Below, in pieces: positions 26,375 through 34,876 of a DNA stretch of 61,990 nt (positions are counted from its first letter, which is position 1; every line of letters starts with the position of its first letter). A program made the position numbers and the translations under genes. Under the pieces are notes generated by a model. It worked only from the letters and a program-made list of their open reading frames with translations. It was not told the origin of the DNA and ran no database searches. Origin of the DNA: a bacterium UBP4_UBA6127 (GTDB lineage Bacteria; UBP4; UBA4092); NCBI GenBank assembly GCA_002428325.1, contig DIVR01000076.1, positions 1-61,990 on the forward strand. Direction: 5' to 3'.

Positions 26375-27319
26375 ATGATTGAAGTTAAAAACCTGGTTCG
26401 AAGTTATGGATTACAGCCTGCCGTGCGGGATATCAGCTTTTCTGTCCAAGAAGGTGAAATCCTGGGGTTTCTGGGCCCCAATGCTGCAGGAAAGTCCACC
26501 ACCATGAAAATTCTGGCAGGATTCCTGCCGGCCAATTCAGGGTCTGCCACTGTGGCAGGCTTTGATGTATCAACCCAGTCCATTGAAGTCCGCAAACGCC
26601 TGGGGTATCTCCCTGAGAATGCCCCCTTATATCCTGATATGACCGTATCGGATTACCTGAAATTCCATGCCCGAATTAAAGGAATCCCTTCCAGGCAAAT
26701 TACCCAGAAGGTTCAGGCAGCTTTGGAAAAATGTTTCATTGTGGAAGTGAAAAACAAATTGATTGGAAAATTATCCAAAGGATATCGGCAACGGGTCGGG
26801 CTGGCGCAAGCCTTGATTCATGATCCCCAGGTCCTGATTCTGGATGAACCGACTGTAGGACTGGACCCGGTTGCTATCAAAGAGACTCGAGACCTGATTA
26901 AGTCTTTGGGGGGGAAGCATACGGTAATTCTTTCTACCCATATTCTTCCGGAGGTCAGCATGACCTGTGGAAGAGTGGTGATTATCCATAAAGGAAAAGT
27001 GGTAGCTGAAGATACCCCTGAAAATCTAACAACTAAACTGCAAGGGGTTCGTTCAATATATCTGGAAGTGAAAAATGAGGCTCCGAATCTTTTGGCTGAA
27101 TTATCGGCCATCCAGGGAGTCAACCGAGTCAGTATAACTCAGGCTCAGAGTTATTTAGTGGAGACCCGGCAAGACCTGGACCTCCGAGATGAACTGGCAA
27201 GATGGGTTGTGAATAAAGGGTATGGGTTGATAGAACTTAGAACAGAAAAAGTCAGTTTGGAAGATGTCTTTGTGCAATTAACCACTCAGGAATCGGAGGA
27301 GGAACTTACTCATGCATAA
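26375..27319 (+). CDS. ABC transporter ATP-binding subunit, GldA-like
   Basis: 314 residues. The nucleotide-binding domain covers 1-230: Walker A GPNAAGKS, Q-loop region, signature LSKGYRQRVGLAQA (LSKG variant), Walker B VLILDEPTVGLDP and the switch His in STHI. The C-terminal ~80 residues form the extra domain seen in ABC-2/GldA-type subunits. The following two genes encode the permease and the auxiliary subunit, and this one overlaps the permease start by 8 bp. Such systems export unknown cargo, and in gliding Bacteroidetes support motility. A small inverted repeat (AAAATAG/CTATTTT, 26326-26348) lies just before the gene and may be an operator. Confidence 0.88.
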   Translation: MIEVKNLVRSYGLQPAVRDISFSVQEGEILGFLGPNAAGKSTTMKILAGFLPANSGSATVAGFDVSTQSIEVRKRLGYLPENAPLYPDMTVSDYLKFHARIKGIPSRQITQKVQAALEKCFIVEVKNKLIGKLSKGYRQRVGLAQALIHDPQVLILDEPTVGLDPVAIKETRDLIKSLGGKHTVILSTHILPEVSMTCGRVVIIHKGKVVAEDTPENLTTKLQGVRSIYLEVKNEAPNLLAELSAIQGVNRVSITQAQSYLVETRQDLDLRDELARWVVNKGYGLIELRTEKVSLEDVFVQLTTQESEEELTHA

Positions 27320-28022
27320 TATCCTGGCGATTACCCGGAAGGAATTGCACCATTATTTTTCTTCACCGATTGCTTATGCTCTGGCAACCATGTTCCTGTT
27401 CATAAATGGTTTTGTTTTTTTAATGGTAGTTTATTTCCAGCAGCAGGCAGATATGTCAGTCGTAACCATGAATATGGGCGTCATCTTCCTGTTCCTCTGT
27501 CCGTTGATTTCCATGCGCCTCTTTTCCGAAGAACGCAGGACCGGCACCATGGAACTCTTGATGACAGCCCCGGTAACGGAAACTCAGGCTGTGTTGGGGA
27601 AATTTCTGGGGGCGGTAGGGATGCTGGCGGCCATGCTGGCATTAACTTTTCACCTGCCTCTGTTTTTAATCTTGTTCGGCAAACCTGATATCGGGCCACT
27701 CTGGTCCAGTTACCTGGGGCTGTTATTACTGGGGTCGGGTTATCTGGCTTTAGGGTTATTAGCTTCATCCCTGGCGAAGAATCAGGTGGTGGCGGCAGTT
27801 ACAGGTTTTGGGATGATATTGTTTCTCTGGTTGTTAAGCGCCAGTGGGGATATATTTTCTCCTCCGGTAACGGATATATTGAAATATCTTTCTTTCTTCG
27901 AGCATTTTGGCGATTTTACTAAAGGGGTCTTAGATACCCGCCACTTGATTTTTTACCTGAGTTTTATCGGGTATGTCCTTTATCTGTCTGTCCTGTCAAT
28001 TCGAAATCGGAAGTGGCGTTAA
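27312..28022 (+). CDS. ABC-2 type permease, GldF-like
   Basis: 236 residues with six membrane segments. The N-terminal ITRKELHHYFSSPIAYALAT and the EERRTGTMELLMTAPVTETQAVLGKFLG segment are hallmarks of this permease branch. It pairs with the ATPase (8-bp overlap) and the GldG-like protein that begins immediately after its stop. It forms the membrane channel of the exporter. The cargo is unknown. Confidence 0.87.
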   Translation: MHNILAITRKELHHYFSSPIAYALATMFLFINGFVFLMVVYFQQQADMSVVTMNMGVIFLFLCPLISMRLFSEERRTGTMELLMTAPVTETQAVLGKFLGAVGMLAAMLALTFHLPLFLILFGKPDIGPLWSSYLGLLLLGSGYLALGLLASSLAKNQVVAAVTGFGMILFLWLLSASGDIFSPPVTDILKYLSFFEHFGDFTKGVLDTRHLIFYLSFIGYVLYLSVLSIRNRKWR

Positions 28023-29585
28023 ATGATGAATAATCATATGAAAAACAAATTTAATTTGGATTTTGGGATAGCTTTATTAGGCATCCTGGGCCTGCTCATG
28101 ATCGGGATAAGCCTGTCGGTTTACCTGGTTCAGAATTTCATGCCTTATTGGAGTAAAATCACATTGGGAGGTGGACTTTTACTTAGTGTGATTTATGCAG
28201 GATACAACTGGAAACCCATTTTGATGATGTTCCAGTCGAAGAGCTTTTTTTCTTCCAGCCATACTGTGGCAATGGCCCTGATTGTCCTGGGGATTCTCTG
28301 TCTGATAAATTATCTGGGGTATCGGCACCATAAAAGAATCGACCTGACTAAAGGGGGCCAGTATTCGCTATCTTTCCAGACCCATCAGCTGCTTAAAAAA
28401 CTTCCATCTGATTTAAAAATTGTGGCTTTCTACAGCAAAAAAGATAATCCTTATTATTCAGAAGTGGATGCCCTCCTAAAAAACTATGCATCGTCTTCCC
28501 CCCGGGTCAGAGTCCAGATGGTTGATCCGGAGAAAAATCCCGGGATGGCCAGAGAGTATGAAGCCCGGGATGGCCAGACAATCCTGGAATTTGAAGGTAG
28601 GCGAAAAACCCTTGCCGGGTATGACGAAAGAGATTTGTCCGCTAATATCCTGCAGCTTCTCCACCCCGAGAAAAACAAAGTATATTTCCTGGCCGGCCAT
28701 GGGGAGGCCTCTTTGGAGGATGAAGATAAGCTGGGATATTCACAGGTAAAACTGGAATTAGGGAAAGAGAATTATATTCCTGAGGCTCTGACTCTTTCTT
28801 CAAATACTACCCTTCCGGCGGATATGTCCATATTGGTTATCGCCGGGCCGAAAACCCCTCTTTTCCCCAGGGAGCTGAAACTCCTTCAGGATTATATTCA
28901 CCAGGGTGGCCGGATGTTGGTTATGGTCAATCCTCTTTCCGAATCTTTATCGGATTTATTAAAACCTCTGGGGGTAGAACCGCAAAACAATGTGATTGTG
29001 GACCCATCCAGTACGTTGATTGGGGCCGACGCTTTCAGTGTCGTGATTGGCCAATATCCTGCGAATAATATAACCCGTGGGATTGCCATGACAGTCTTTC
29101 CGTATTCCCGATCCCTTTCCCCTGTAACCACTTCTTCTGAACTGCCGGGTCTCCAACCGTTATTGGTGACAGGGCAAAACAGCTGGGGTGAAACCAGTTT
29201 GAAATCTAAGACAGCCCAATATGATGAAGGGCAGGATGAACATGGCCCTCTGGTCTTGGGTGTCTCCTGGGAAACGGATCCCTCCTCCACACTGGGAGCA
29301 GATACCGATAAAATTCAGCCGGTCTCCCGGTTGATAATTGTAGGCAATGATGTTTTTGCTTCCAACCAGATGTTGAGCATTGGAGGCAACCGGGATTTCT
29401 TCCTCAACAGTATTAACTGGCTGACCGGGAATTCAGATTCTCTGGGCATCCGGGCTAAAGAGACCCAGGACCGGCAAATGACTCTAACCTCTGTCCAAAG
29501 CCGGTTAATGAGCCTAATCTCCTTGATTTTAATGCCGGGATTATTAATTGGCTTGAGTGTGTTTGTCTGGATTCGAAGAAGGTAA
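28023..29585 (+). CDS. GldG-like auxiliary subunit of the ABC exporter
   Basis: 520 residues. Two N-terminal membrane helices (about 15-35 and 42-60) and another near 77-95 precede a large extracytoplasmic region with RIDLTKGGQYSLSFQTHQLL (the start of the Gld-type substrate domain), VYFLAGHGEASLEDEDKLGY, and MLVMVNPLSESLSDLLKPLG. A last helix (about 497-517) ends in RRR. It starts with tandem ATGs directly after the permease TAA, so expression is coupled. The three genes form one transporter. Confidence 0.85.
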   Translation: MMNNHMKNKFNLDFGIALLGILGLLMIGISLSVYLVQNFMPYWSKITLGGGLLLSVIYAGYNWKPILMMFQSKSFFSSSHTVAMALIVLGILCLINYLGYRHHKRIDLTKGGQYSLSFQTHQLLKKLPSDLKIVAFYSKKDNPYYSEVDALLKNYASSSPRVRVQMVDPEKNPGMAREYEARDGQTILEFEGRRKTLAGYDERDLSANILQLLHPEKNKVYFLAGHGEASLEDEDKLGYSQVKLELGKENYIPEALTLSSNTTLPADMSILVIAGPKTPLFPRELKLLQDYIHQGGRMLVMVNPLSESLSDLLKPLGVEPQNNVIVDPSSTLIGADAFSVVIGQYPANNITRGIAMTVFPYSRSLSPVTTSSELPGLQPLLVTGQNSWGETSLKSKTAQYDEGQDEHGPLVLGVSWETDPSSTLGADTDKIQPVSRLIIVGNDVFASNQMLSIGGNRDFFLNSINWLTGNSDSLGIRAKETQDRQMTLTSVQSRLMSLISLILMPGLLIGLSVFVWIRRR

Positions 29586-29651
29586 CAGCAACGGCCATCG
29601 GTTCCCTTCTTTTATGGAAGGGTGGCTGATATAGACAAGGAATAATCCAAT

Positions 29652-30866
29652 ATGAATTATGAGTGGTTTGTCAGCCTTCGATACCTGAAGGCAAAACGAA
29701 AACAGTCTTTCATTTCCATCATAACTATTATTTCCATGATGGGGGTGGCCGTTGGAGTGGCAGCCTTGATTATTGTCATTTCCGTGATGAGTGGATTTGA
29801 CAAAGACCTGAAAAACAAAATCATCGGCACCAAAGCCCATTTGGTAGTGGGTTCTTTTGATGACCATGGATTTACGGGATACTCTCAGGTAATGGAGAAA
29901 GTCCGGCAAGACCCTGATGTTATCGGAGCCGCCCCTTTTGTGGCTTCTCAGGGGATGCTTCAATCGGCTGAATATCTGCAGGGGATTATCCTGATGGGGA
30001 TCGACCCGGAATTGGAACCTCAGGTTACCCAGATTAAGAAAAACTTAATCAGGGGAAGAATGCCTGTTCCCGGCCATAATGAACTTATGTTGGGCAAGGA
30101 ACTGGCAACCCGGTTGGGAGTGGATACCGGAATGAGAGTCTTTGTCCTCTCCAAAGTGGCCAGGACTCCCATGGGACTGGTTCCCAAGACATCAGTGGCG
30201 ACCGTGGTGGGTATTTTCCAATCCGGGATGTATGAATATGATGCCAACCTCGGCTATACCACCTTGGATGTGACTCAGGGATTGTATGACTTATCTTCTG
30301 ATGCCATTACCGGGATTTCCTGTAAACTCAGAGACCCGGATAAAGCCCTGGATGTGGCTCGAAGAATGCAGACCCAGCTGGGGGATGCTTATAGTGTGAA
30401 ATCTTGGGAAATGATGAATCGGGAACTCTTCTCTGCCTTGAAACTGGAAAAAATCGTCATGTTTATTATCCTGCTTTTGATCGTGGTGGTGGCGGCTTTC
30501 AATATCATCAGCACTCTGATTATGATGACGATGGAGAAAAGCCGGGATATAGCCATTCTCAAAGCGATGGGAGCCAAACGTACTTCCATCAGCAGGATAT
30601 TTATCATCCAGGGATTCATCATCGGGATGGTAGGCACTTTACTGGGAACGGCGATAGGGCTGGGGACCTGCGCTTTACTGGACCGATATAAAATCATTAC
30701 CCTTCCCCAGGATATTTATTATATTGAAAAACTGCCGGTGCTGGTGGAGCCTCAGATGGTCATCCTGATTGCTGTGAGCGCCTTGATACTCTGTTTGCTG
30801 GCAGGAATATATCCTGCCTGGAAAGCCGGCAAGCAAGACCCCGTAGAAGCCTTGAGGTATGAATAA
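29652..30866 (+). CDS. lolE: Lipoprotein-releasing ABC transporter permease (LolC/LolE family)
   Basis: 404 residues with the MacB/FtsX layout: one N-terminal helix (ISMMGVAVGVAALIIVISVM), a periplasmic domain of ~220 residues, and three C-terminal helices. FVSLRYLKAKRKQSFISIIT is the classic Lol start, and DIAILKAMGAKRTSISRIFI the coupling loop after the second helix. It works with the ATPase encoded 2 bp downstream to detach outer-membrane lipoproteins from the inner membrane. Only one permease gene is present, so the complex is probably a homodimer (LolF-like), as in several phyla outside gammaproteobacteria. Confidence 0.9.
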   Translation: MNYEWFVSLRYLKAKRKQSFISIITIISMMGVAVGVAALIIVISVMSGFDKDLKNKIIGTKAHLVVGSFDDHGFTGYSQVMEKVRQDPDVIGAAPFVASQGMLQSAEYLQGIILMGIDPELEPQVTQIKKNLIRGRMPVPGHNELMLGKELATRLGVDTGMRVFVLSKVARTPMGLVPKTSVATVVGIFQSGMYEYDANLGYTTLDVTQGLYDLSSDAITGISCKLRDPDKALDVARRMQTQLGDAYSVKSWEMMNRELFSALKLEKIVMFIILLLIVVVAAFNIISTLIMMTMEKSRDIAILKAMGAKRTSISRIFIIQGFIIGMVGTLLGTAIGLGTCALLDRYKIITLPQDIYYIEKLPVLVEPQMVILIAVSALILCLLAGIYPAWKAGKQDPVEALRYE

Positions 30867-30868
30867 CC

Positions 30869-31579
30869 ATGAGTGCTGCGAATCATAAAACAAATAATGG
30901 GTTGCATATCCTCTGTGCCAAGAATTTAAAGAAGGCCTTTATTTCCGGCGCCGGGACCCTGGACGTCCTGAAAGGGATTGATTTGGATATTATCCGGGGA
31001 AATATTGTTTCGGTGGTTGGGCCCTCAGGGGCGGGGAAATCCACCCTCATGCATATTCTGGGGGGATTAGACCGGCCCAGTTCGGGTTCTGTCTTATTGG
31101 ATGGGAATGATATTTTCACCTATTCAGATGCCCAATTAGCGGAAATCAGAAATACAAAAGTAGGGTTCCTTTTTCAGTTTCACCATCTTCTTTCGGAATT
31201 CACCGCTTTGGAGAATGTGGGGATTCCTGCCCGGATCAACGGGTTATCTAAAAAGAATGCCCATGAGAAAGCCCAGGCGTTGCTGGAACATTTGGGATTG
31301 GGGGACCGGGGACATCATCGGCCCGGAGAGCTCTCCGGCGGCGAACAGCAACGGGTGGCCCTGGCTCGTGCTCTCATTAATGACCCGCCCATCCTTTTGG
31401 CGGATGAGCCTACCGGCAATCTCGACCGGCATACCGGCTGGCAGGTCATGGATATGTTATTTCATCTTCGGGAGACCCGAAACCTGACAGTCGTCATTGT
31501 GACCCATGACCCTGAAATGGCTCAGAAAACTGACCGGAGGATTAAAGTCTCAGAAGGCCAGATTATTGATGTTGAATAA
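30869..31579 (+). CDS. lolD: Lipoprotein-releasing ABC transporter ATPase
   Basis: 236 residues: Walker A GPSGAGKS, Q-loop FLFQFHHLLSEFTALENV, signature LSGGEQQRVALARA, Walker B ILLADEPTGNLD and a switch His in VTHD. FQFHHLL followed by EFTALENV is typical of LolD. It lies 2 bp after the permease gene and is followed by a strong terminator, closing a two-gene operon for lipoprotein sorting. Confidence 0.93.
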   Translation: MSAANHKTNNGLHILCAKNLKKAFISGAGTLDVLKGIDLDIIRGNIVSVVGPSGAGKSTLMHILGGLDRPSSGSVLLDGNDIFTYSDAQLAEIRNTKVGFLFQFHHLLSEFTALENVGIPARINGLSKKNAHEKAQALLEHLGLGDRGHHRPGELSGGEQQRVALARALINDPPILLADEPTGNLDRHTGWQVMDMLFHLRETRNLTVVIVTHDPEMAQKTDRRIKVSEGQIIDVE

Positions 31580-31590
31580 GTATGTAATAG

Positions 31591-31627
31591 GGAAGGAATC
31601 TTATTTCAAAAGATTCCTTCCAATTTC
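31591..31627 (+). terminator. Terminator after lolD
   Basis: GGAAGGAATCTT (31591-31602) pairs perfectly with AAGATTCCTTCC (31610-31621), followed by AATTTCTT. Confidence 0.8.
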
Positions 31628-31690
31628 TTCCCTGCCTGTCCAATGAATTATAAGGGAGCCGAAAAAAACTCCCTCCCTTCTGTTTAATGC

Positions 31691-32953
31691 TTATTCCTGA
31701 TTTTTGGCTGGGATATATTTCATGCAGATACTGGAAGAGGGGCAGGCCTTATCTAATCCAGAATCTCTTAGTAATGAGTGGGGGATTTCTTCTCTTTTGA
31801 TTTCCATAAAACCCTTTGTTTCCATATATTTTCGGGCTGTCTGAGTGAGAAGGTAAACATCATGAATCTGGTTTTCCGATAATTTCCCGATAACTTTTTT
31901 TATAAGGGTATGACCTATTCCCCGGTTTCTATATTCCCAGGGGACTGCCAGAGACCTCAAAAGGGCAGAATTGCCCTCAATCAAATATCCAATCATTCCC
32001 AATAGGGTCTCATCTTTTTCGGCCAAGAGGAAAGAATCCGGATTAACATCTTTTGGCATAAGCGGCAACATTGAATCTCCCAGCAGTTGATTGATAGTGG
32101 GGATATCCTCTATCCGGGCATTTCTAAGGATATAGTCAGTTCCTTCTTTCATCGGCTCCGGAGCAGGCTTGCTGGCTTTTATGATGGAGCTGGCAATGGC
32201 CATATCCAGTAATTCCAGTTCTTCCTGATTGACCCCGGAGAAAAGCACCTGGCTGCTCTGGGCATCCAGCATCAGGGGATGAGTCTCATCAAAATGGATA
32301 TCCTGAAAACCAGCCCCCTCTAAAAGTTCCTGGTATTCTTTCAGAGAAAGAGCTCCTGAGGCGCAGCCAGACCAGGCATCCAAATTTTCTTTCAATTTAT
32401 CAGGGAGTGGTTTTAATAAAACAGTATCAGCCACAATAAACCTTCCTCCGGGCCGCAGTACTCTGTAAGCTTCTTTTAAGACTTTCCCCTTATCAGGTGA
32501 AAGATTGATAACACAATTGGAAATTATTAAATCCAACCGGTCATTTTCCAAGGGGATTTCTTCAATATATCCTTTTAGCAATTCAACATTATCCAGTCCG
32601 GCGGATTCAATATTCCGGCGGGCGGTTTCCAGCATGCTGTCTGTCATATCGATACCATAGACTTTCCCTGCAGGCCCTGTTTTGCGGGAGGCCCGGATCA
32701 AATCCCCTCCGGCTCCGCTGCCCAGATCCAGAATCCGGCTTCCCGGTATAATCTCTGCTGACTCTACCGGGAATCCGCATCCGAAAGAGGGTATTTCTCC
32801 TGAATCTTGGGCGGCGCTGCTGCTGCAACAACGGTTGGATGAAGCCTTTTCACCTGATAATGGCACAGGAGCCGAGTTGCCACATCCGCAGGAAGACTTA
32901 ATTTTTAATGCTAAGGAGTATTTACCTTTAATATAATCTCTAATGTCTTTCAT
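31691..32953 (-). CDS. arsM: Arsenite methyltransferase fused to an ArsN2-like GNAT acetyltransferase
   Basis: 420 residues. Residues 1-265 are ArsM: SAM-binding RILDLGSGAGGDLIRAS (73-89), GKVYGIDMTDSMLE, and the three arsenic-binding cysteines at about Cys59 (SFGCGFP), Cys147 (ISNCVINL) and Cys197 (WSGCASGA). An extra Cys-rich stretch (SSCGCGNS, NRCCSSS) lies at the N-terminus. Residues ~273-420 are a GNAT domain (LAVPWEYRNRGIGHTLIKKV, the acetyl-CoA loop) ending in CPSSSICMKYIP, as in ArsN2-type arsenical acetyltransferases. The protein should methylate As(III) with SAM and acetylate or otherwise process an arsenical. GAGAGGA lies before the ATG, 15 nt after the MarR gene. Confidence 0.9.
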   Translation of the reverse strand: MKDIRDYIKGKYSLALKIKSSCGCGNSAPVPLSGEKASSNRCCSSSAAQDSGEIPSFGCGFPVESAEIIPGSRILDLGSGAGGDLIRASRKTGPAGKVYGIDMTDSMLETARRNIESAGLDNVELLKGYIEEIPLENDRLDLIISNCVINLSPDKGKVLKEAYRVLRPGGRFIVADTVLLKPLPDKLKENLDAWSGCASGALSLKEYQELLEGAGFQDIHFDETHPLMLDAQSSQVLFSGVNQEELELLDMAIASSIIKASKPAPEPMKEGTDYILRNARIEDIPTINQLLGDSMLPLMPKDVNPDSFLLAEKDETLLGMIGYLIEGNSALLRSLAVPWEYRNRGIGHTLIKKVIGKLSENQIHDVYLLTQTARKYMETKGFMEIKREEIPHSLLRDSGLDKACPSSSICMKYIPAKNQE

Positions 32954-32968
32954 TGTTTATTTCCTCTC

Positions 32969-33454
32969 TTATATAGTTTTGGGATGGGGGGATTTTTCGG
33001 CAATACTCCCTCCACAACAGCTTGTCTCATTGGATTGGATAGCTTCAATCAACAATTGCAGGCTTTCTATTACCTGGTCTCTTTTCTCCGAAGGGATTTT
33101 CTCCATGACCCCTTCATAATAGTCTTCCATCAGGGATTCAATCCGGGCATGGGATTTTTCTCCCTGACTGGTTAACTTGATTTCCACCCGCCTTCGGTCA
33201 TCCTCTCCCGGACTCCGGTTCATGAACCCTTCTTTAACCAGGCCTTCGACCATCCGGCTGACGGTACTCTGGTCCAGTTTTAAAACCCCGGACAACTCGT
33301 TAAGGGTGGCTTTTTTTAATTTCCCGGCTTCGGTCAGACAATGGCATTGGGCCAGGGTCAGATTGCAGCAGGCATATTTCTCTTTCTGTAGCAATCCCAA
33401 GTCCCGGACAAGCCCTCTCAATAATTCTCTGACTTCTTTTCCATACCGTTTCAT
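32969..33454 (-). CDS. MarR-family regulator, probably arsenic-responsive
   Basis: 161 residues with a winged helix: LKKATLNELSGVLKLDQSTV (helix-turn-helix) and the wing SPGEDDRRRVEIKLTSQG. Cysteines cluster at 29/30 and 37/39 (ACCNLTLAQCHCL) and at 146/147 near the end (ETSCCGG). Since the next gene is arsM, I infer that As(III) binding to these thiols releases the repressor. AGAAGGAG precedes the ATG. The promoter upstream contains a palindrome over the -10 box, consistent with autorepression of the marR-arsM operon. Confidence 0.82.
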   Translation of the reverse strand: MKRYGKEVRELLRGLVRDLGLLQKEKYACCNLTLAQCHCLTEAGKLKKATLNELSGVLKLDQSTVSRMVEGLVKEGFMNRSPGEDDRRRVEIKLTSQGEKSHARIESLMEDYYEGVMEKIPSEKRDQVIESLQLLIEAIQSNETSCCGGSIAEKSPHPKTI

Positions 33455-33480
33455 TCCGATTCTCCTTCTTTAGGGTTTTA

Positions 33481-33515
33481 ATATGTATTATACATATATT
33501 GCATAACACATACAA
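33481..33515 (-). promoter_or_regulatory. Promoter and operator of the marR-arsM operon
   Basis: Reading the minus strand, TTGTAT (33515-33510) and a perfect TATAAT (33492-33487) are spaced by 17 bp. The -10 lies inside a palindrome (33481-33497) with arms ATATGTAT and ATACATAT around one central base, the size and form of a MarR operator. The MarR gene starts about 30 bp further on. Confidence 0.75.
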
Positions 33516-33524
33516 GCTAAAAAG

Positions 33525-33567
33525 GGATTGAGACCCAGGCTGAAGGGAACAGGCTGGGTCCCAATCC
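33525..33567. repeat. Long hairpin sharing sequence with 19293-19321
   Basis: A 14-bp arm (33525-33538) pairs with 33554-33567 with one mismatch; the loop holds GCTGAAGGGAACAGG. It shares TTGAGACCCAG-CTGA with the hairpin after the SMP-30 gene. It lies upstream of the MarR promoter. No T-run follows. Confidence 0.5.
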
Positions 33568-33662
33568 GAGGATTAGAGGGGAGTCGTAGGATGTATTGGT
33601 AAGATATAAAAGGGGGAAAATCAACCCGTAGAAAGGGAGAATATGATAAAATATTTAATACG

Positions 33663-33773
33663 ATGCGGAACTCTAACCCAGATTCCAAATCGCCGGGAGA
33701 AACTGAATTAGCCCAAAAACGGGAGCATCCTCTTACGCAGTCAGGGATGTTTCTTTTAACTCTAATAAAATAA
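33663..33773 (+). CDS. Possible 36-codon leader peptide before ilvE
   Basis: A short frame starts MRNSNPDSKSPGETELAQ and ends SGMFLLTLIK, stopping 20 bp before ilvE. A TAAAAT ends 10 nt before its ATG, the same spacing as other suspected leaderless genes here. The end is rich in Leu and Ile, and a hairpin (GCATCC/GGATGT, followed by TTCTTTT) lies inside it. It could be a leader peptide that senses branched-chain amino acids. No separate terminator follows, so the claim is weak. Confidence 0.3.
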   Translation: MRNSNPDSKSPGETELAQKREHPLTQSGMFLLTLIK

Positions 33774-33793
33774 AAGAAAGAGAGTAATAAAAC

Positions 33794-34726
33794 ATGGCTA
33801 CCTCGACGGTCAAGAAGGCCTCTTCCAAGGCCAGCGCAAAAAATTCAGAAATTCTCATTTATCTCAATGGTGAGTTTGTCCCCAAGTCGAAGGCCATGAT
33901 CAGTGTTTTTGACCATGGTTTCCTGTATGGGGATGGAGTTTTTGAAGGAATCCGCTCCTATAATGGCCGAGTTTTTCGTCTGGATCAGCATTTGAAACGG
34001 TTTTACGATTCAGCCCGGGCAATCTGCCTGGATATCAAGATGACTCCCAAAGAGATGGAAAAAGTGGTGGTGGAGACTGTTAAGGTCAATAAATTAACTG
34101 ATTCATATATCCGTCTGGTGGCGAGCCGCGGTCCGGGAGATTTAGGATTAGCTCCCTGGAAATGTCCCAAAGCTACCGTACTTTGCATTGCTGACAAAAT
34201 CAATCTTTATCCGGATGAATTATATAAAAACGGATTAAGGATAGTAACGGTGGCAACCCGGCGAAATATCCCGGAAGGTGTGAATCCTAACATTAAATCC
34301 CTGAATTATCTAAATAACATATTAGCCAAAATCGAAGCCAAGAATTCCGGCTGTGAAGAAGCTTTATTGTTAAATCAACAGGGATTTGTGGCCGAATGCA
34401 CCGGGGACAATATTTTTATTGTCAAAAATGGGGAATTATTAACCCCGCCGGCTTATATCGGAACCCTGGATGGGATTACCAAACAGACCGTGGAAGAGAT
34501 TGCCCGTAAATTAAAAATCCCGACCCGGGAAGCGGTCATGACCCGGTTTGACATTTATAATGCGGAAGAATGTTTCCTGACGGGTACGGCAGCAGAAATT
34601 ATCCCGGTGGTGGATGTGGATTCCCGGATTATCGGAACGGGTAAACCAGGGAAAATCACAGTGAAATTGATTTCTGAGTACCATAAATATACGAAAACTA
34701 CCGGAACCCCGGTGTATAAAAAGTAA
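33794..34726 (+). CDS. ilvE: Branched-chain amino acid aminotransferase
   Basis: 310 residues, class IV PLP enzyme of fold type IV. The family text is clear: VFDHGFLYGDGVFEGIRSYN, RLVASRGPGDLG, the PLP Lys in NIKSLNYLNNILAKIEA, EEALLLNQQGFVAECTGDNI (PLP phosphate region), GTLDGITKQTV and ECFLTGTAAEIIPVVDVDSR. It transfers the amino group between glutamate and the 2-oxo acids of Leu, Ile and Val. The first ~20 residues (STVKKASSKASAKN) are a low-complexity basic extension. The start has a weak GAGAG. The leuB-type gene is 10 kb downstream. Confidence 0.93.
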   Translation: MATSTVKKASSKASAKNSEILIYLNGEFVPKSKAMISVFDHGFLYGDGVFEGIRSYNGRVFRLDQHLKRFYDSARAICLDIKMTPKEMEKVVVETVKVNKLTDSYIRLVASRGPGDLGLAPWKCPKATVLCIADKINLYPDELYKNGLRIVTVATRRNIPEGVNPNIKSLNYLNNILAKIEAKNSGCEEALLLNQQGFVAECTGDNIFIVKNGELLTPPAYIGTLDGITKQTVEEIARKLKIPTREAVMTRFDIYNAEECFLTGTAAEIIPVVDVDSRIIGTGKPGKITVKLISEYHKYTKTTGTPVYKK

Positions 34727-34832
34727 GAGATTCTATGTATTTTCTTCCGGGGGATTGGATTAAGCTTTATCGAGCAGATGTTCCATCTTGCGATATACTA
34801 AAATTAAGAAGGAGCAATTTCGGTTCCCCGGA

Positions 34833-34850
34833 AGTCTTCTAGCGAAGACT
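34833..34850 (+). other. 5' hairpin before mcsA
   Basis: AGTCTTC (34833-34839) and GAAGACT (34844-34850) pair around TAGC about 26 nt before the mcsA ATG, which lacks a good Shine-Dalgarno. It may influence translation of the operon. Confidence 0.35.
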
Positions 34851-34876
34851 GGGACCCGTGATGCCTGGAATTCATC

